Assembly: GCA_934454435.1 (NCBI GenBank) | Contig: CAKSGA010000035.1 | Location: forward strand, 1 to 20,875 | DNA: 20,875 nt | Direction of reading: 5' to 3' | From: an uncultured Oscillospiraceae bacterium | GTDB lineage: Bacteria > Bacillota > Clostridia > Oscillospirales > Ruminococcaceae | Shown: positions 13,089 through 20,875 of the stretch, one piece after another | Layout of the letters: every line of letters starts with the position of its first letter | How positions within the stretch are numbered: the stretch's first letter is position 1 | Translations under genes and position numbers: made by a program | Notes under the pieces: model-generated | The model's input: only the letters and a program-made list of their open reading frames with translations | Databases searched by the model: none | What the model was told of the DNA's origin: nothing

Positions 13089-13628
13089 ATGCGAAAAAGT
13101 ATTTGTGCGGCGGCGCTCTGCGGAACTCTTCTGCTGAGCGGGTGCGGCAGTCCGCTTCCGTTTATTTCGGAGAAGCTGCCGGATATGGGGGCGGGGTTCT
13201 CGTCCCGGGCGGAGATAACCTTCGGCAAGACTACGGCTCAGGCGGATATCGACCGTATCGAGCCCGGAAAGTGGGAATTCACGTTCACGGCGCCGGAGCA
13301 GCTCGCCGGGGTCGTCATGACTATCAGTGATGGTCAGCTTACGTCCAACCTGGGGGAACTTTCAGTGGATAGCAAGGGCGGGGAATATGTCCCGCTGCCG
13401 GTGGTCATAGCCGGGGGGATAGACAGCCTGAGCGGGCTTTCCTCCGATAGTTTCACCGAAAAGGACGGCGTGCTCACCGCAAAATGCGAGTATGCGGGCT
13501 CACGCTGCACCGTCACCATCGACAAGGCGACCGGGGAGATACTGTCGTTCAGGTCACCGTCGGATAAGCTGGCGGTGTACTTCAGCGATATTTCGCCCTA
13601 CACTGAGGAAGTGGGGCTGGTGGAGTGA
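13089..13628 (+). CDS. Lipoprotein of unknown function
   Basis: The 179-residue protein begins with a lipoprotein signal: basic MRKS, a hydrophobic stretch, and the lipobox LLLSGC with the lipidated Cys at residue 19. The mature part (ITFGKTTAQADIDRIEPGKWEFTFTAPEQLAG...VTISDGQLTSNL...GELSV) is beta-rich, and the C-terminal part repeats a pattern of short strands ending in KATGEILSF. This looks like the small lipoprotein families of Clostridia that are mostly uncharacterised; no catalytic motif is seen. It should be anchored on the outer face of the membrane. A strong terminator follows directly. Confidence 0.85.
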   Translation: MRKSICAAALCGTLLLSGCGSPLPFISEKLPDMGAGFSSRAEITFGKTTAQADIDRIEPGKWEFTFTAPEQLAGVVMTISDGQLTSNLGELSVDSKGGEYVPLPVVIAGGIDSLSGLSSDSFTEKDGVLTAKCEYAGSRCTVTIDKATGEILSFRSPSDKLAVYFSDISPYTEEVGLVE

Positions 13629-13635
13629 ATAAAGG

Positions 13636-13673
13636 AGCGTTCTGCATTCCGGTAACGGTGCAGGACGCTTTTT
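13636..13673 (+). terminator. Rho-independent terminator after the nnr-lipoprotein unit
   Basis: AGCGTTCTGCATTCCG pairs with CGGTGCAGGACGCT around GTAA with small interruptions, followed by TTTTT. It starts 8 bp after the lipoprotein stop. Confidence 0.9.
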
Positions 13674-13676
13674 CAG

Positions 13677-13931
13677 TTGACATTTGTTGTACCAGGGCGT
13701 ATGATCTGTGTATTACACAACGGCGGGACCGGTCACTACAACAGCTATCTCGGATTTTCGCCGGAGAAGCAGTGCGCCGTGGTCGTGCTGAGCAACACTG
13801 CGCCGTCCTACAGAATTCCTGCGACCGTCATCGGAAGCAAATTGCTCCGGGAGCTCTGCAGTGAGGAAAAATGTGCAGGAAAAAATCTGAAAAAATTCAG
13901 AAAAGCCCTTGACAAGAGAAGAATTTTGTGA
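13677..13931 (+). pseudogene. C-terminal remnant of a class C beta-lactamase-family serine hydrolase
   Basis: The frame encodes HNGGTGHYNSYLGFSPEKQC, then AVVVLSNTA and ATVIGSKLLREL. This matches the last part of beta-lactamase-related (class C/DD-peptidase type) proteins, where HxGGTGG is the third active-site motif and a VVVLSN strand follows. The SxxK and YxN motifs that should precede are absent, and there is no ribosome binding site, so this is a truncated remnant rather than a gene. The 3' end runs into the trp promoter (13909-13937), whose -35 lies within the fragment. TTGACA (13677-13682) with TATGAT (13700-13705) at 17 bp is a promoter-like match in it. A 13-bp palindrome TGTGTATTACACA follows at 13707-13719. 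Confidence 0.72.
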
Positions 13932-13937
13932 TATCAT
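13909..13937 (+). promoter_or_regulatory. Promoter of the trp operon
   Basis: TTGACA (13909-13914), a 17-bp spacer and TATCAT (13932-13937), about 70 bp before the start of T-box Stem I and about 405 bp before trpE. Confidence 0.85.
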
Positions 13938-14010
13938 ATCAACAACAAAAGGTTCGCCGGCGTCCAAACCGGACGGACCTGAAAATTGAATACGCCCTTA
14001 CAAACCTATG

Positions 14011-14322
14011 AAGTGGAGATAAAAATGTTTGTGCACTTCCAGAGAGCGACTGGCCGGGCTTTATGCACGGCGGCTGTGAATGTCGCAGAACGCAGAGCAT
14101 ATCAAATGGACCACTGAGGGCGCAGTCAAAGGCGGTGTCCAAACCCGCTGAGTATTCTGCGACGTCATGCAGGCGTTAACTGCAAGGATATGTTGGTATC
14201 CGGTGAGTGTGCGGCGCAGTAGCCGCAAATTAAGGTGGCACCACGGTGTAGTATCAGTATAACTGTACGCTCCGTCCTTAGAAGCAGAGGAATTCTGCGT
14301 TTAAGGGCGGAGCTTTTGTTTT
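14011..14322 (+). ncRNA. Tryptophan-specific T-box leader
   Basis: A T-box riboswitch senses uncharged tRNA-Trp and lets transcription continue into the trp genes only when Trp-tRNA is low. AGTGG (14012-14016) and CCACT (14111-14115) close Stem I, and the specifier codon TGG (14107-14109) lies in the specifier loop and is followed by A, as usual. The T-box sequence AATTAAGGTGGCACCACGG (14228-14246) includes the bulge TGGC (14236-14239), complementary to the 3' end GCCA of tRNA-Trp with discriminator G. TAAGG (14231-14235) can pair with CCTTA (14276-14280) as antiterminator. The competing terminator is GCTCCGTCCTTA/TAAGGGCGGAGC (14269-14313) followed by TTTTGTTTT. Confidence 0.95.
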
Positions 14323-14341
14323 CCAGAGAAAGGAGCACGTT

Positions 14342-15814
14342 ATGCTTAGACCTACACTTGAACAGGCAAAGGAGCTCACCGGGTACAGCGTTATCCCGGT
14401 ATGCAGGGAGATCCTCTCGGACTTCACCACACCTATCGAGGTGCTGAGGAAGCTGCGCAGGGTCAGCCGCCACGTATATATCCTTGAAAGCGTTGAGAAC
14501 CAGGAGAAATGGGGACGCTACACGTTCCTGGGCTATAACCCGAAACTGGAGATCACCTGCATAAACGGCGAGATGACAGTCCGCAACGTGCTCACGGGCA
14601 CGGTGGAGGTCTCGCAGCAGAAGCACCCGGCGGACTACATAAAGAAGCTGATGGCACAGTACAGCAGCCCGGCGCTGGAGGGTTTCCCGTCCTTTACCGG
14701 AGGACTTGTGGGGTACTTCTCCTACGACTACATAAAGTACAGCGAGCCTACGCTGAACCTTGACGCCAAGGACGAGGAGCATTTCAAGGACGTTGACCTG
14801 ATGCTTTTCGATAAGGTGATAGCTTTCGACAATATTCACCAGAAGATAGTGCTGATAACCAACATCTCCGCCGACAATATCGACAGCGAGTACGCAAAGG
14901 CTGAGAAGGACCTTAACGAGATGGAACAGCTCATCAGGTCCGGAAAGCCGGCGGATATCCCGCACGGAAGGCTCACGTCTGAATTCCGCAAGCTGTTTGA
15001 CAAGGAGCAGTACTGTGAGATGGTGGAGAAAGCAAAGCGCCATATCTTTGAGGGCGACATATTCCAGGTGGTGCTCTCCAACCGTCTGGATGCCGACTTT
15101 GACGGCAGCCTGCTGGACGCCTACCGTGTACTGAGGGCAACCAATCCGTCCCCCTACATGTTCTTCTTCACCAGCGACGATATGGAGATCGCCGGAGCTT
15201 CCCCCGAGACCCTGGTGAAGCTCGAAAACGGGACGCTGCACACGTTTCCCCTCGCAGGTACACGCCCCAGGGGCGCAACGGACGAAGAGGACAAGCGCCT
15301 TGAAACGGAGCTCCTGCACGATGAAAAGGAGCTTTCCGAGCACAACATGCTGGTTGACCTCGGACGTAACGATATCGGAAAGATAAGCAAGTTCGGCTCG
15401 GTGGAGGTCGAGAAGTATATGAGCATCGAGCGCTATTCCCACGTGATGCACATAGGCTCCACGGTACGGGGCGAGCTGCTCGACAGCAAGTCAGCACTGG
15501 ACGCCGTTGACGCTATTCTTCCGGCGGGTACGCTCTCCGGCGCTCCGAAGCTCAGGGCGTGCGAGATAATCAACGAGCTTGAGAACAACAAGCGTGGCGT
15601 TTACGGCGGCGCAGTCGGATATATAGATTTCCGTGGGAACCTCGACACCTGTATCGCTATCCGCCTTGCGTTCAAGAAGAACGGCAGGGTGTTCGTGAGA
15701 AGCGGCGCCGGTATTGTTGCTGACAGCGTTCCCGAGAATGAATTCAACGAGTGCATTAATAAGGCAAAGGCAGTCATGAATGCGCTCACCATCGCACAGG
15801 AGGAGAGCTTATGA
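14342..15814 (+). CDS. trpE: Anthranilate synthase component I
   Basis: TrpE makes anthranilate from chorismate, using ammonia delivered by the TrpG glutaminase. The 490-residue protein has the N-terminal regulatory domain with ILES (residues 47-50; LLES family motif), which binds tryptophan for feedback inhibition, and the chorismate-binding domain with FQVVLSNR, NPSPYMFFF, GASPETLVKL, LAGTRPRG, NMLVDLGRNDIGKI, ILPAGTLSGAPK and GAVGYIDF. GTRPRG and the absence of a C-terminal glutaminase mark it as monofunctional TrpE. An AAGGAG site precedes the ATG. It overlaps trpG by 4 bp (ATGA) and is first of the T-box-controlled operon. Confidence 0.97.
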   Translation: MLRPTLEQAKELTGYSVIPVCREILSDFTTPIEVLRKLRRVSRHVYILESVENQEKWGRYTFLGYNPKLEITCINGEMTVRNVLTGTVEVSQQKHPADYIKKLMAQYSSPALEGFPSFTGGLVGYFSYDYIKYSEPTLNLDAKDEEHFKDVDLMLFDKVIAFDNIHQKIVLITNISADNIDSEYAKAEKDLNEMEQLIRSGKPADIPHGRLTSEFRKLFDKEQYCEMVEKAKRHIFEGDIFQVVLSNRLDADFDGSLLDAYRVLRATNPSPYMFFFTSDDMEIAGASPETLVKLENGTLHTFPLAGTRPRGATDEEDKRLETELLHDEKELSEHNMLVDLGRNDIGKISKFGSVEVEKYMSIERYSHVMHIGSTVRGELLDSKSALDAVDAILPAGTLSGAPKLRACEIINELENNKRGVYGGAVGYIDFRGNLDTCIAIRLAFKKNGRVFVRSGAGIVADSVPENEFNECINKAKAVMNALTIAQEESL

Positions 15815-16383
15815 TACTTCTGATAGACAATTACGACAGCTTTTCATATAACCTTTATCAGCTTATCGGCGGAGTTGACCCGGATATAAAGGTCATTCGC
15901 AATGATGAATTCACTGTGGAGGAGATCATGGCGATGAAGCCCTCGCACATCATCGTCAGCCCCGGTCCCGGCAGACCCTGCGACGCTGGCGTCTGCGAGG
16001 ACGTTATCAGAGCGGCGGCAGGAAAGATACCGGTACTGGGCGTCTGCCTCGGCCACCAGGCGATATGCGAGACTTTCGGTGCAGAGATAACCTACGCAAA
16101 GCGGCTCATGCACGGCAAGAAGTCCGTGACGGAGCTCGATACCGCAAGCAGGCTGTTCAGGGGACTTCCCGACAAGTGCGAGGTCGCAAGATACCATTCC
16201 CTGGCGGCTTCTGAGGAGGGCTTTCCGGAGTGCCTGAAGGTCACCGCAAGAACTGACGACGGCGAGATAATGGCGGTGGAGCACAGGGACTACCCCATTT
16301 TTGGGGTACAGTTCCACCCGGAGTCCATACTTACACAGAATGGAAGAAAAATGGCTGAGAATTTTCTGGAGGTAACATTATGA
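15811..16383 (+). CDS. trpG: Anthranilate synthase component II (glutamine amidotransferase)
   Basis: This class I glutaminase hydrolyses glutamine and passes ammonia to TrpE. The 190-residue protein contains [16 protein letters not shown], the nucleophile Cys79 in GVCLGHQAI, and His169 and Glu171 in [10 protein letters not shown], so the Cys-His-Glu triad is intact. It could also serve para-aminobenzoate synthesis (PabA), as in organisms with one shared subunit, but the position between trpE and trpD favours TrpG. It is not fused to TrpD. It overlaps both trpE and trpD by 4 bp. Confidence 0.96.
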   Translation: MILLIDNYDSFSYNLYQLIGGVDPDIKVIRNDEFTVEEIMAMKPSHIIVSPGPGRPCDAGVCEDVIRAAAGKIPVLGVCLGHQAICETFGAEITYAKRLMHGKKSVTELDTASRLFRGLPDKCEVARYHSLAASEEGFPECLKVTARTDDGEIMAVEHRDYPIFGVQFHPESILTQNGRKMAENFLEVTL

Positions 16384-17393
16384 TAAAGGAAATGATAAAG
16401 AAAGTGTCCGAGGGTATCGACCTGACCTATGACGAGGCTGCGGAAGTCACCCGGGAGATAATGACCGGCGGCACGACCCCGGCACAGACTGCGGCGTATC
16501 TCACAGCGCTCCACATCAAGGGCGAGACCGCTGACGAGATCTCAGCCAGCGCTTTTGTGATGCGTGACTGTGCAACTCCCGTGAACTACTCCGGCGAGGT
16601 GCTGGAGATAGTCGGCACCGGCGGCGACGGCTCCAACTCCATCAATATCTCGACTATTTCAGCGCTGGTGTGCGCTGCGGCGGGAGTAAAGGTCGCAAAG
16701 CACGGCAACCGTGCGGCTTCCAGCAAGTGCGGCACTGCGGACTGCCTTGAGGCTCTCGGCGTGAACATCGCCACCGACCCCGAGGGCTGCGTAAGGCTGC
16801 TGGACGAGGCAGGTATGTGCTTCCTGTTTGCGCAGAAGTACCACAGCGCCATGAAGTATGTCGGACCCGTCCGCAGGGAGATAGGCATTCCCACGATATT
16901 CAACGTGCTCGGGCCGCTCACCAACCCGGCTCACCCGACTTATCAGCTGCTCGGCGTATACAAGCCGGAGCTGCTGGAGCCGATGGCAAAGTCCCTTGAA
17001 AAGCTCGGCGTGAAGCGTGGTATGGCGGTTTTCGGCACCGAAAGGCTGGACGAGATCTCCGTCAGCGCTCCGACCATGGTCGTTGAGTTCAGCAATGGCG
17101 AGTACAGAAAGTACGAGATGACCCCGGAGCAGTTCGGGATAAAGCGTCATGACAAGTCCGAGCTTGTCGGCGGCACACCCGAGGAGAACGCAGCGGCTGC
17201 AAGGCGCATTCTTTCCGGCGAGAGCGGCGCAGGCAGGGACGCAGTCCTGATGAATGCCGGCGCAGCGCTCCATATCGTAAAGGGCGTAACGATCGAGGAG
17301 GGCATAAAGCTCGCCGCACAGACCATCGACAGCGGCGCAGCGCTCAGCACGCTTGAAAAGTACATCGCAGTTTCCAACGAGGTAAAGGCATGA
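16380..17393 (+). CDS. trpD: Anthranilate phosphoribosyltransferase
   Basis: TrpD joins anthranilate and PRPP to give phosphoribosylanthranilate, the second committed step. The 337-residue protein shows [16 protein letters not shown], the PRPP-binding [39 protein letters not shown], and [18 protein letters not shown] followed by [11 protein letters not shown]. Nothing is missing. It overlaps trpG and trpC by ATGA, so translation along the operon is probably coupled. Confidence 0.97.
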   Translation: MIKEMIKKVSEGIDLTYDEAAEVTREIMTGGTTPAQTAAYLTALHIKGETADEISASAFVMRDCATPVNYSGEVLEIVGTGGDGSNSINISTISALVCAAAGVKVAKHGNRAASSKCGTADCLEALGVNIATDPEGCVRLLDEAGMCFLFAQKYHSAMKYVGPVRREIGIPTIFNVLGPLTNPAHPTYQLLGVYKPELLEPMAKSLEKLGVKRGMAVFGTERLDEISVSAPTMVVEFSNGEYRKYEMTPEQFGIKRHDKSELVGGTPEENAAAARRILSGESGAGRDAVLMNAGAALHIVKGVTIEEGIKLAAQTIDSGAALSTLEKYIAVSNEVKA

Positions 17394-18169
17394 TCTTACA
17401 GGAGATAGCAGAGCGCACGGTACAGCGTGTCGCTGAAGAGAAGTCGGCGGTGCCGCTCGCCGAGATGAAAAAGCGTGCCGAAGCCCTGGACCCGGACACC
17501 GGGTTCCCTTTTAAGAAAGCGCTCGGCGGCGATGATATCTCGTTCATATGCGAGGTCAAGCGTGCTTCGCCGTCAAAGGGGCTCATCGCCCGGGACTTCC
17601 CGTACCTGGACATCGCCCGGGAGTACGAAGCGGCAGGCACTGCGGCTATTTCCTGCCTGACGGAGCCGTTCTGGTTCAGGGGCAGCGACCAGTATCTCCG
17701 GGAGATATCCCGGGCGGTGAGCATTCCGGTCCTGCGCAAGGATTTCACCGTGGACGAGTACATGATATACCAGGCAAAGACCCTTGGGGCTTCCGCAGTG
17801 CTGCTGATATGCTCGATACTGAGCCGGGAGCAGCTCTCGGAGTACCTCGGTACAGCGCATTCCCTCGGGCTCTCGGCGCTGGTCGAGGCTCATGACGAGG
17901 AAGAGGTCAGGACTGCTGTGGAGGTCGGCGCAGGCATTATCGGCGTGAACAACCGTGACCTTAAAACCTTTACGGTGGATATCAATAACTCCGCCCGGCT
18001 GAGAGAGCTGGTGCCGCCGGAGGTACTGTTCGTTTCCGAGAGCGGCATAAAGACCGCTGAGGACATAGAAGCGCTCCGCAGAAACGGCACAAACGCTGTC
18101 CTTATCGGCGAAACGCTGATGAGGAGACCGGACAAGAAAGCGGCTCTTGCAGAGCTGAGGGGTCACTGA
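17390..18169 (+). CDS. trpC: Indole-3-glycerol phosphate synthase
   Basis: TrpC converts carboxyphenylaminodeoxyribulose phosphate to indole-3-glycerol phosphate, releasing CO2 and water. The 259-residue TIM barrel has the catalytic [11 protein letters not shown] (Glu55, Lys57), RKDF (Lys117), the phosphate-binding GVNNRDL and the C-terminal SESGI...LIGETLM. It is a separate protein, not fused to TrpF as in E. coli. It overlaps trpD by 4 bp and is followed after one base by trpF. Confidence 0.96.
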   Translation: MILQEIAERTVQRVAEEKSAVPLAEMKKRAEALDPDTGFPFKKALGGDDISFICEVKRASPSKGLIARDFPYLDIAREYEAAGTAAISCLTEPFWFRGSDQYLREISRAVSIPVLRKDFTVDEYMIYQAKTLGASAVLLICSILSREQLSEYLGTAHSLGLSALVEAHDEEEVRTAVEVGAGIIGVNNRDLKTFTVDINNSARLRELVPPEVLFVSESGIKTAEDIEALRRNGTNAVLIGETLMRRPDKKAALAELRGH

Positions 18170-18170
18170 T

Positions 18171-18776
18171 ATGCGTATCAAGCTGTGCGGAATGTTCCGG
18201 GACTGCGATATCGACTACGCAAACGAGGCGCAGCCGGATTACATCGGGTTTATCCTGGGTTTCCCGAAAAGCCATAGGAACATAGGCCAGGAAACGGCGC
18301 TGCGGCTGCGTTCACGGCTTGCGGAGGGTATAGTTCCGGTGGGGGTTTTCGTGAATTCTCCCGAAACCACTTGCGCTGACTGTGCAAATCGTGGTATAAT
18401 AGATGTGATACAGCTACACGGTAGCGAGGACGCAGAATATATACGCAGGCTCAGGGAGCTCACTGACAGACCGATAATAAAGGCTGCGAAGATACGCACG
18501 CCGGAGGATATTGAGCTTGTACAGGGGCTTGGCGCTGATTATATCCTGCTGGACAACGGCACCGGCACCGGCGAGATGTTCGACCATTCGCTGCTGGAGG
18601 GCGCTGAACTGCGTCAGCCGTTCTTCCTTGCCGGTGGGCTTACCCCGGAAAATCTCCGGCAGGCTGCGGAAAGGGTCAGACCCTACTGCGTGGATCTTTC
18701 CAGCGGTGTCGAGAGCGACAGGGTCAAGGACCGTGCGAAAATGCTCGAAGCGGTGCGGATAATAAGAGAACTGTAA
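18171..18776 (+). CDS. trpF: Phosphoribosylanthranilate isomerase
   Basis: TrpF isomerises phosphoribosylanthranilate, feeding TrpC. The 201-residue TIM barrel has the catalytic Cys6 in KLCGM, the Asp128 equivalent in [11 protein letters not shown], the substrate-binding IQLHG, and [10 protein letters not shown]...[14 protein letters not shown] replaces the more usual KICG(L/M/I), a conservative change. Order here is trpC then trpF though TrpF acts first, as in many bacteria. A possible internal promoter lies in the gene at 18371-18400. Confidence 0.95.
   Translation: MRIKLCGMFRDCDIDYANEAQPDYIGFILGFPKSHRNIGQETALRLRSRLAEGIVPVGVFVNSPETTCADCANRGIIDVIQLHGSEDAEYIRRLRELTDRPIIKAAKIRTPEDIELVQGLGADYILLDNGTGTGEMFDHSLLEGAELRQPFFLAGGLTPENLRQAAERVRPYCVDLSSGVESDRVKDRAKMLEAVRIIREL
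18371..18400 (+). promoter_or_regulatory. Possible internal promoter with extended -10 in trpF
   Basis: TTGCGC (18371-18376), an 18-bp spacer and TGGTATAAT with a perfect -10 (18395-18400) and the extended TGn element. It lies inside a coding region otherwise poor in such sequence and could give basal trpBA expression independent of the T-box. The -35 is weak. Confidence 0.35.
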
Positions 18777-18813
18777 ATACAGCCCGGAGGGGCTTTCAGA
18801 AAGGATAAATGTT

Positions 18814-19998
18814 ATGGCAAAGGGACGTTACGGCGATTTCGGCGGACAGTATATCCCCGAAACGCTCATGAATGAGATACACAAGCTGGAGGACGCCTAC
18901 GAGTTCTACAAGCACGACAAGCAGTTTAACGACGAGCTGAACACGCTGCTCAGGGAATACGCAGGCAGACCCTCGCTGCTCTATTATGCTGAGAAAATGA
19001 CAAAGGACCTCGGCGGTGCGAAGATATACTTCAAGCGTGAGGACCTCAACCACACCGGCTCGCACAAGATAAACAATGTGCTCGGTCAGGCGCTGCTCGC
19101 AAAGAAGATGGGCAAGACCCGTATCATCGCAGAGACCGGCGCAGGTCAGCACGGCGTTGCTGCGGCGACCGCTGCGGCGCTGCTCGGCCTTGAGTGCGAG
19201 ATATTCATGGGCAAGGAGGATACGATACGCCAGGCTCTGAACGTTTACCGTATGGAGCTCCTCGGCGCAAAGGTAAACCCCGTCACCACCGGCACCATGA
19301 CCCTCAAGGACGCCGTAAACGAGGCAATGCGTGACTGGACCACACGTGTGGGCGACACGCTGTATGTCCTCGGTTCAGTAATGGGACCGCACCCGTTCCC
19401 GATGATCGTGCGTGACTTTCAGAGCGTTATCTCAAAGGAAGCCCGGGAGCAGATACTCGAGAAGGAGGGCAGACTTCCCACGGCGGTAATGGCGTGCGTG
19501 GGCGGCGGCTCCAATGCCATGGGCATGTTCTACAACTTCATCAACGACAAGGACGTTCGTCTTATCGGCTGCGAGGCTGCGGGTCGTGGCGTCAATACAG
19601 GCGAAACGGCGGCTACCATCGCCACCGGAACGCTGGGCATATTCCACGGCATGAAGTCCCTGTTCTGCCAGAACGAGTACGGTCAGATAGCTCCGGTCTA
19701 TTCCATTTCCGCAGGACTTGACTACCCGGGGATAGGTCCGGAGCACGCACATCTCCATGAGATAGGCAGGGCTGAGTATGTTCCCGTGACCGATGATGAA
19801 GCAGTCAATGCATTCGAGTACATAGCACGCACCGAGGGTATAATCTGTGCGATAGAGAGCGCACACGCAGTGGCCCACATGATGAAGATAGCTCCCACCA
19901 TGAGCAAGGACGACATCATCATCTGCTGCCTGTCAGGACGTGGTGACAAGGACGTTGCGGCAATTGCAAGATACAGGGGGATCGATCTTCATGAATAA
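18814..19998 (+). CDS. trpB: Tryptophan synthase beta chain
   Basis: TrpB condenses indole, channelled from TrpA, with serine using PLP. The 394-residue protein shows [16 protein letters not shown], the PLP lysine Lys85 in [21 protein letters not shown] (residues 107-114), the PLP phosphate loop [17 protein letters not shown] and CLSGRGDKD at the end. The PEHA(H)L and FGG features mark it as TrpB1, the partner of TrpA, not the standalone TrpB2. A GAAAGGA site precedes it in a 37-bp gap from trpF. A small AGCCC/GGGCT hairpin sits in that gap, without a T-run. Confidence 0.97.
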   Translation: MAKGRYGDFGGQYIPETLMNEIHKLEDAYEFYKHDKQFNDELNTLLREYAGRPSLLYYAEKMTKDLGGAKIYFKREDLNHTGSHKINNVLGQALLAKKMGKTRIIAETGAGQHGVAAATAAALLGLECEIFMGKEDTIRQALNVYRMELLGAKVNPVTTGTMTLKDAVNEAMRDWTTRVGDTLYVLGSVMGPHPFPMIVRDFQSVISKEAREQILEKEGRLPTAVMACVGGGSNAMGMFYNFINDKDVRLIGCEAAGRGVNTGETAATIATGTLGIFHGMKSLFCQNEYGQIAPVYSISAGLDYPGIGPEHAHLHEIGRAEYVPVTDDEAVNAFEYIARTEGIICAIESAHAVAHMMKIAPTMSKDDIIICCLSGRGDKDVAAIARYRGIDLHE

Positions 19999-20761
19999 GA
20001 TAAAGAACGCATTTGAGAACAAAAAGGCATTCATCGGCTTCCTTACCGCCGGCGACCCTACCTTTGACGACAGCTACAACAACATCATGGCGATGGTAAA
20101 GGGCGGTGCTGACCTTATCGAGATAGGCATTCCGTTCAGCGACCCCATCGCAGAGGGCCCCGTAATTCAGGATGCGAACATACGTGCCCTGAAGAACGGC
20201 ATGACCACCGACCGTGCATTCGAGCTCGCAGAGAAAGTCCGCAGGAGCACTGATATCCCGATATGCTTCATGACCTACCTGAATCCGGTGTTCAAGTACG
20301 GCTACGACAGGTTCTTTGAGCGCTGCCAGAAAATAGGCGTTGACGGCCTTATCTGCCCGGATATGCCCTATGAGGAAAAGCACGAAGCTGCGGACGTTGC
20401 GCAGAAGTACGGCGTTTCCGTTATCTCGCTTATAGCCCCTACCAGCGAGGAGCGCATAAAGATGATAGCCAGTGAGGCGGAGGGCTTTATCTATATCGTG
20501 TCCTCCATGGGCGTCACCGGCGTGCGCAGCGAGATAAAGACTGACCTCCACCACATCATGGAGGCCGTGAAGAAGTATGCAAAGGTCCCGGCAGCTATCG
20601 GTTTCGGTATCAGCAGGCCGGAGCAGGCTAAGGCAATGTCAGAGCTCGCAGACGGCGTTATCGTCGGAAGTGCTATCGTCAAGCTGGTCGCACAGTATGG
20701 CAGCGAAGCATCGGAGCATATTTATGAGTATGTGAAGTCTATGAAGGACGCTATTTCGTGA
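19991..20761 (+). CDS. trpA: Tryptophan synthase alpha chain
   Basis: TrpA cleaves indole-3-glycerol phosphate to indole and glyceraldehyde phosphate and passes indole to TrpB. The 256-residue barrel has the catalytic Glu44 (E. coli Glu49) in [18 protein letters not shown]. Glu55 stands where E. coli has Asp60, a conservative change also seen, to my knowledge, in other clostridial proteins. [25 protein letters not shown] and [10 protein letters not shown] follow. I chose the ATG at 19991, overlapping the trpB stop by 8 bp with an AGGGGG site upstream; a longer in-frame start at 19940 lies inside trpB. It is the last gene of the operon. Confidence 0.96.
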   Translation: MNKIKNAFENKKAFIGFLTAGDPTFDDSYNNIMAMVKGGADLIEIGIPFSDPIAEGPVIQDANIRALKNGMTTDRAFELAEKVRRSTDIPICFMTYLNPVFKYGYDRFFERCQKIGVDGLICPDMPYEEKHEAADVAQKYGVSVISLIAPTSEERIKMIASEAEGFIYIVSSMGVTGVRSEIKTDLHHIMEAVKKYAKVPAAIGFGISRPEQAKAMSELADGVIVGSAIVKLVAQYGSEASEHIYEYVKSMKDAIS

Positions 20762-20773
20762 TGATCACGAAAT

Positions 20774-20802
20774 AAAAAAGGGCGGATACATGAACCGCCC
20801 CT
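20774..20802. terminator. Hairpin after trpA
   Basis: GGGCGG (20780-20785) and CCGCCC (20795-20800) form a 6-bp stem. The T-run is on the minus strand (AAAAAA before the stem on the plus strand), so it is a better terminator for leftward transcription, but it can also slow the trp transcript. Confidence 0.7.
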
Positions 20803-20812
20803 ATATATAAAA

Positions 20813-20842
20813 CAGAGGGCTGCAATTGCTTGCAGCCCTCTG
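20813..20842. terminator. Strong 13-bp hairpin between convergent units
   Basis: CAGAGGGCTGCAA and TTGCAGCCCTCTG pair perfectly around TTGC. On the minus strand it is followed by TTTTATATATA, so it most likely ends a gene arriving from the right, and it may also stop trp transcription. Confidence 0.8.
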
Positions 20843-20857
20843 CTGTATATTCAGTTA

Positions 20858-20875
20858 TCACTCAACATCGAAAGC
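20858..20875 (-). CDS. Possible C-terminal end of a convergent gene
   Basis: Read on the minus strand the edge encodes AFDVE followed by TGA and a second in-frame TAA just beyond. The good minus-strand terminator next to it supports a real gene end, but 5 codons are too few to name a product, and other frames are possible. Confidence 0.3.
   Translation of the reverse strand, partial: AFDVE

Noticed and set aside
13677..13931. Functional 84-residue gene
   Set aside because: It has no ribosome binding site, starts in mid-domain, and lacks the SxxK and YxN motifs needed for activity.
14165..15451. Long open frame (428 codons) antisense to trpE
   Set aside because: It is the mirror of the GC-rich trpE reading frame, lacks a ribosome binding site and any family motif, and covers the T-box terminator.
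20150..20170. Inactive TrpA because E. coli Asp60 is Glu
   Set aside because: The change is conservative, the main catalytic Glu and all other motifs are present, and TrpB beside it is intact; as far as I recall, AEGP variants occur in other clostridial TrpA.

Overview
The window looks like a chromosomal piece of an anaerobic Firmicute of the Ruminococcus/Oscillospiraceae type. The evidence is an LL-diaminopimelate aminotransferase (dapL), a Trp-specific T-box in front of a seven-gene trp operon, strong sigma-A type promoters (TTGACA-17-TATAAT), AGGAGG-type ribosome binding sites, and GC-rich core genes with small mobile-element genes between them. The exact species cannot be read from the sequence.

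Left part (1-7500): the 3' end of dapL meets a convergent minus-strand block across a bidirectional terminator. The block reads GNAT acetyltransferase > hisS > rimM > trmD > era > recO, probably one operon from a promoter at 7472-7500. Beyond it lies a separately promoted cyclic-di-GMP phosphodiesterase-like gene. TrmD carries a C-terminal ASCH domain, which is unusual.

Middle (about 7555-10693): an AT-rich, decayed integrative element of about 2.98 kb sits in the anticodon loop of tRNA-Lys(UUU). A 65-bp perfect direct repeat (tRNA 3' half plus flank), inside a 130-bp homologous block that also duplicates the tRNA terminator, marks both ends. Inside are two overlapping small ORFs, a cluster of hairpins, a small membrane protein, an unknown protein, an XRE repressor with three palindromic operators, a 59-aa ORF, a 5'-truncated Rep_trans-type initiator and an integrase that has lost its catalytic domain. 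The element probably cannot move by itself.

10870-11525: divergent from the tRNA promoter, a strong promoter opens about 610 nt with no normal gene, ending in a terminator-like hairpin. It holds long-range complementarity and six repeats of a module AAAGGA-N-TCCGATG. In four modules the module itself forms a Shine-Dalgarno, a start codon and a stop two or three codons later. I regard it as a candidate large structured RNA (ROOL-like in size and tRNA-adjacent setting, not verified) and the best target for follow-up.

Right part (11545-20875): a bifunctional NAD(P)H-hydrate repair enzyme (nnr), a lipoprotein, a remnant of a beta-lactamase-family gene, then the trp promoter, Trp T-box and the complete trpEGDCFBA operon with ATGA overlaps, closed by two strong hairpins. 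The last bases may be the end of a convergent gene.
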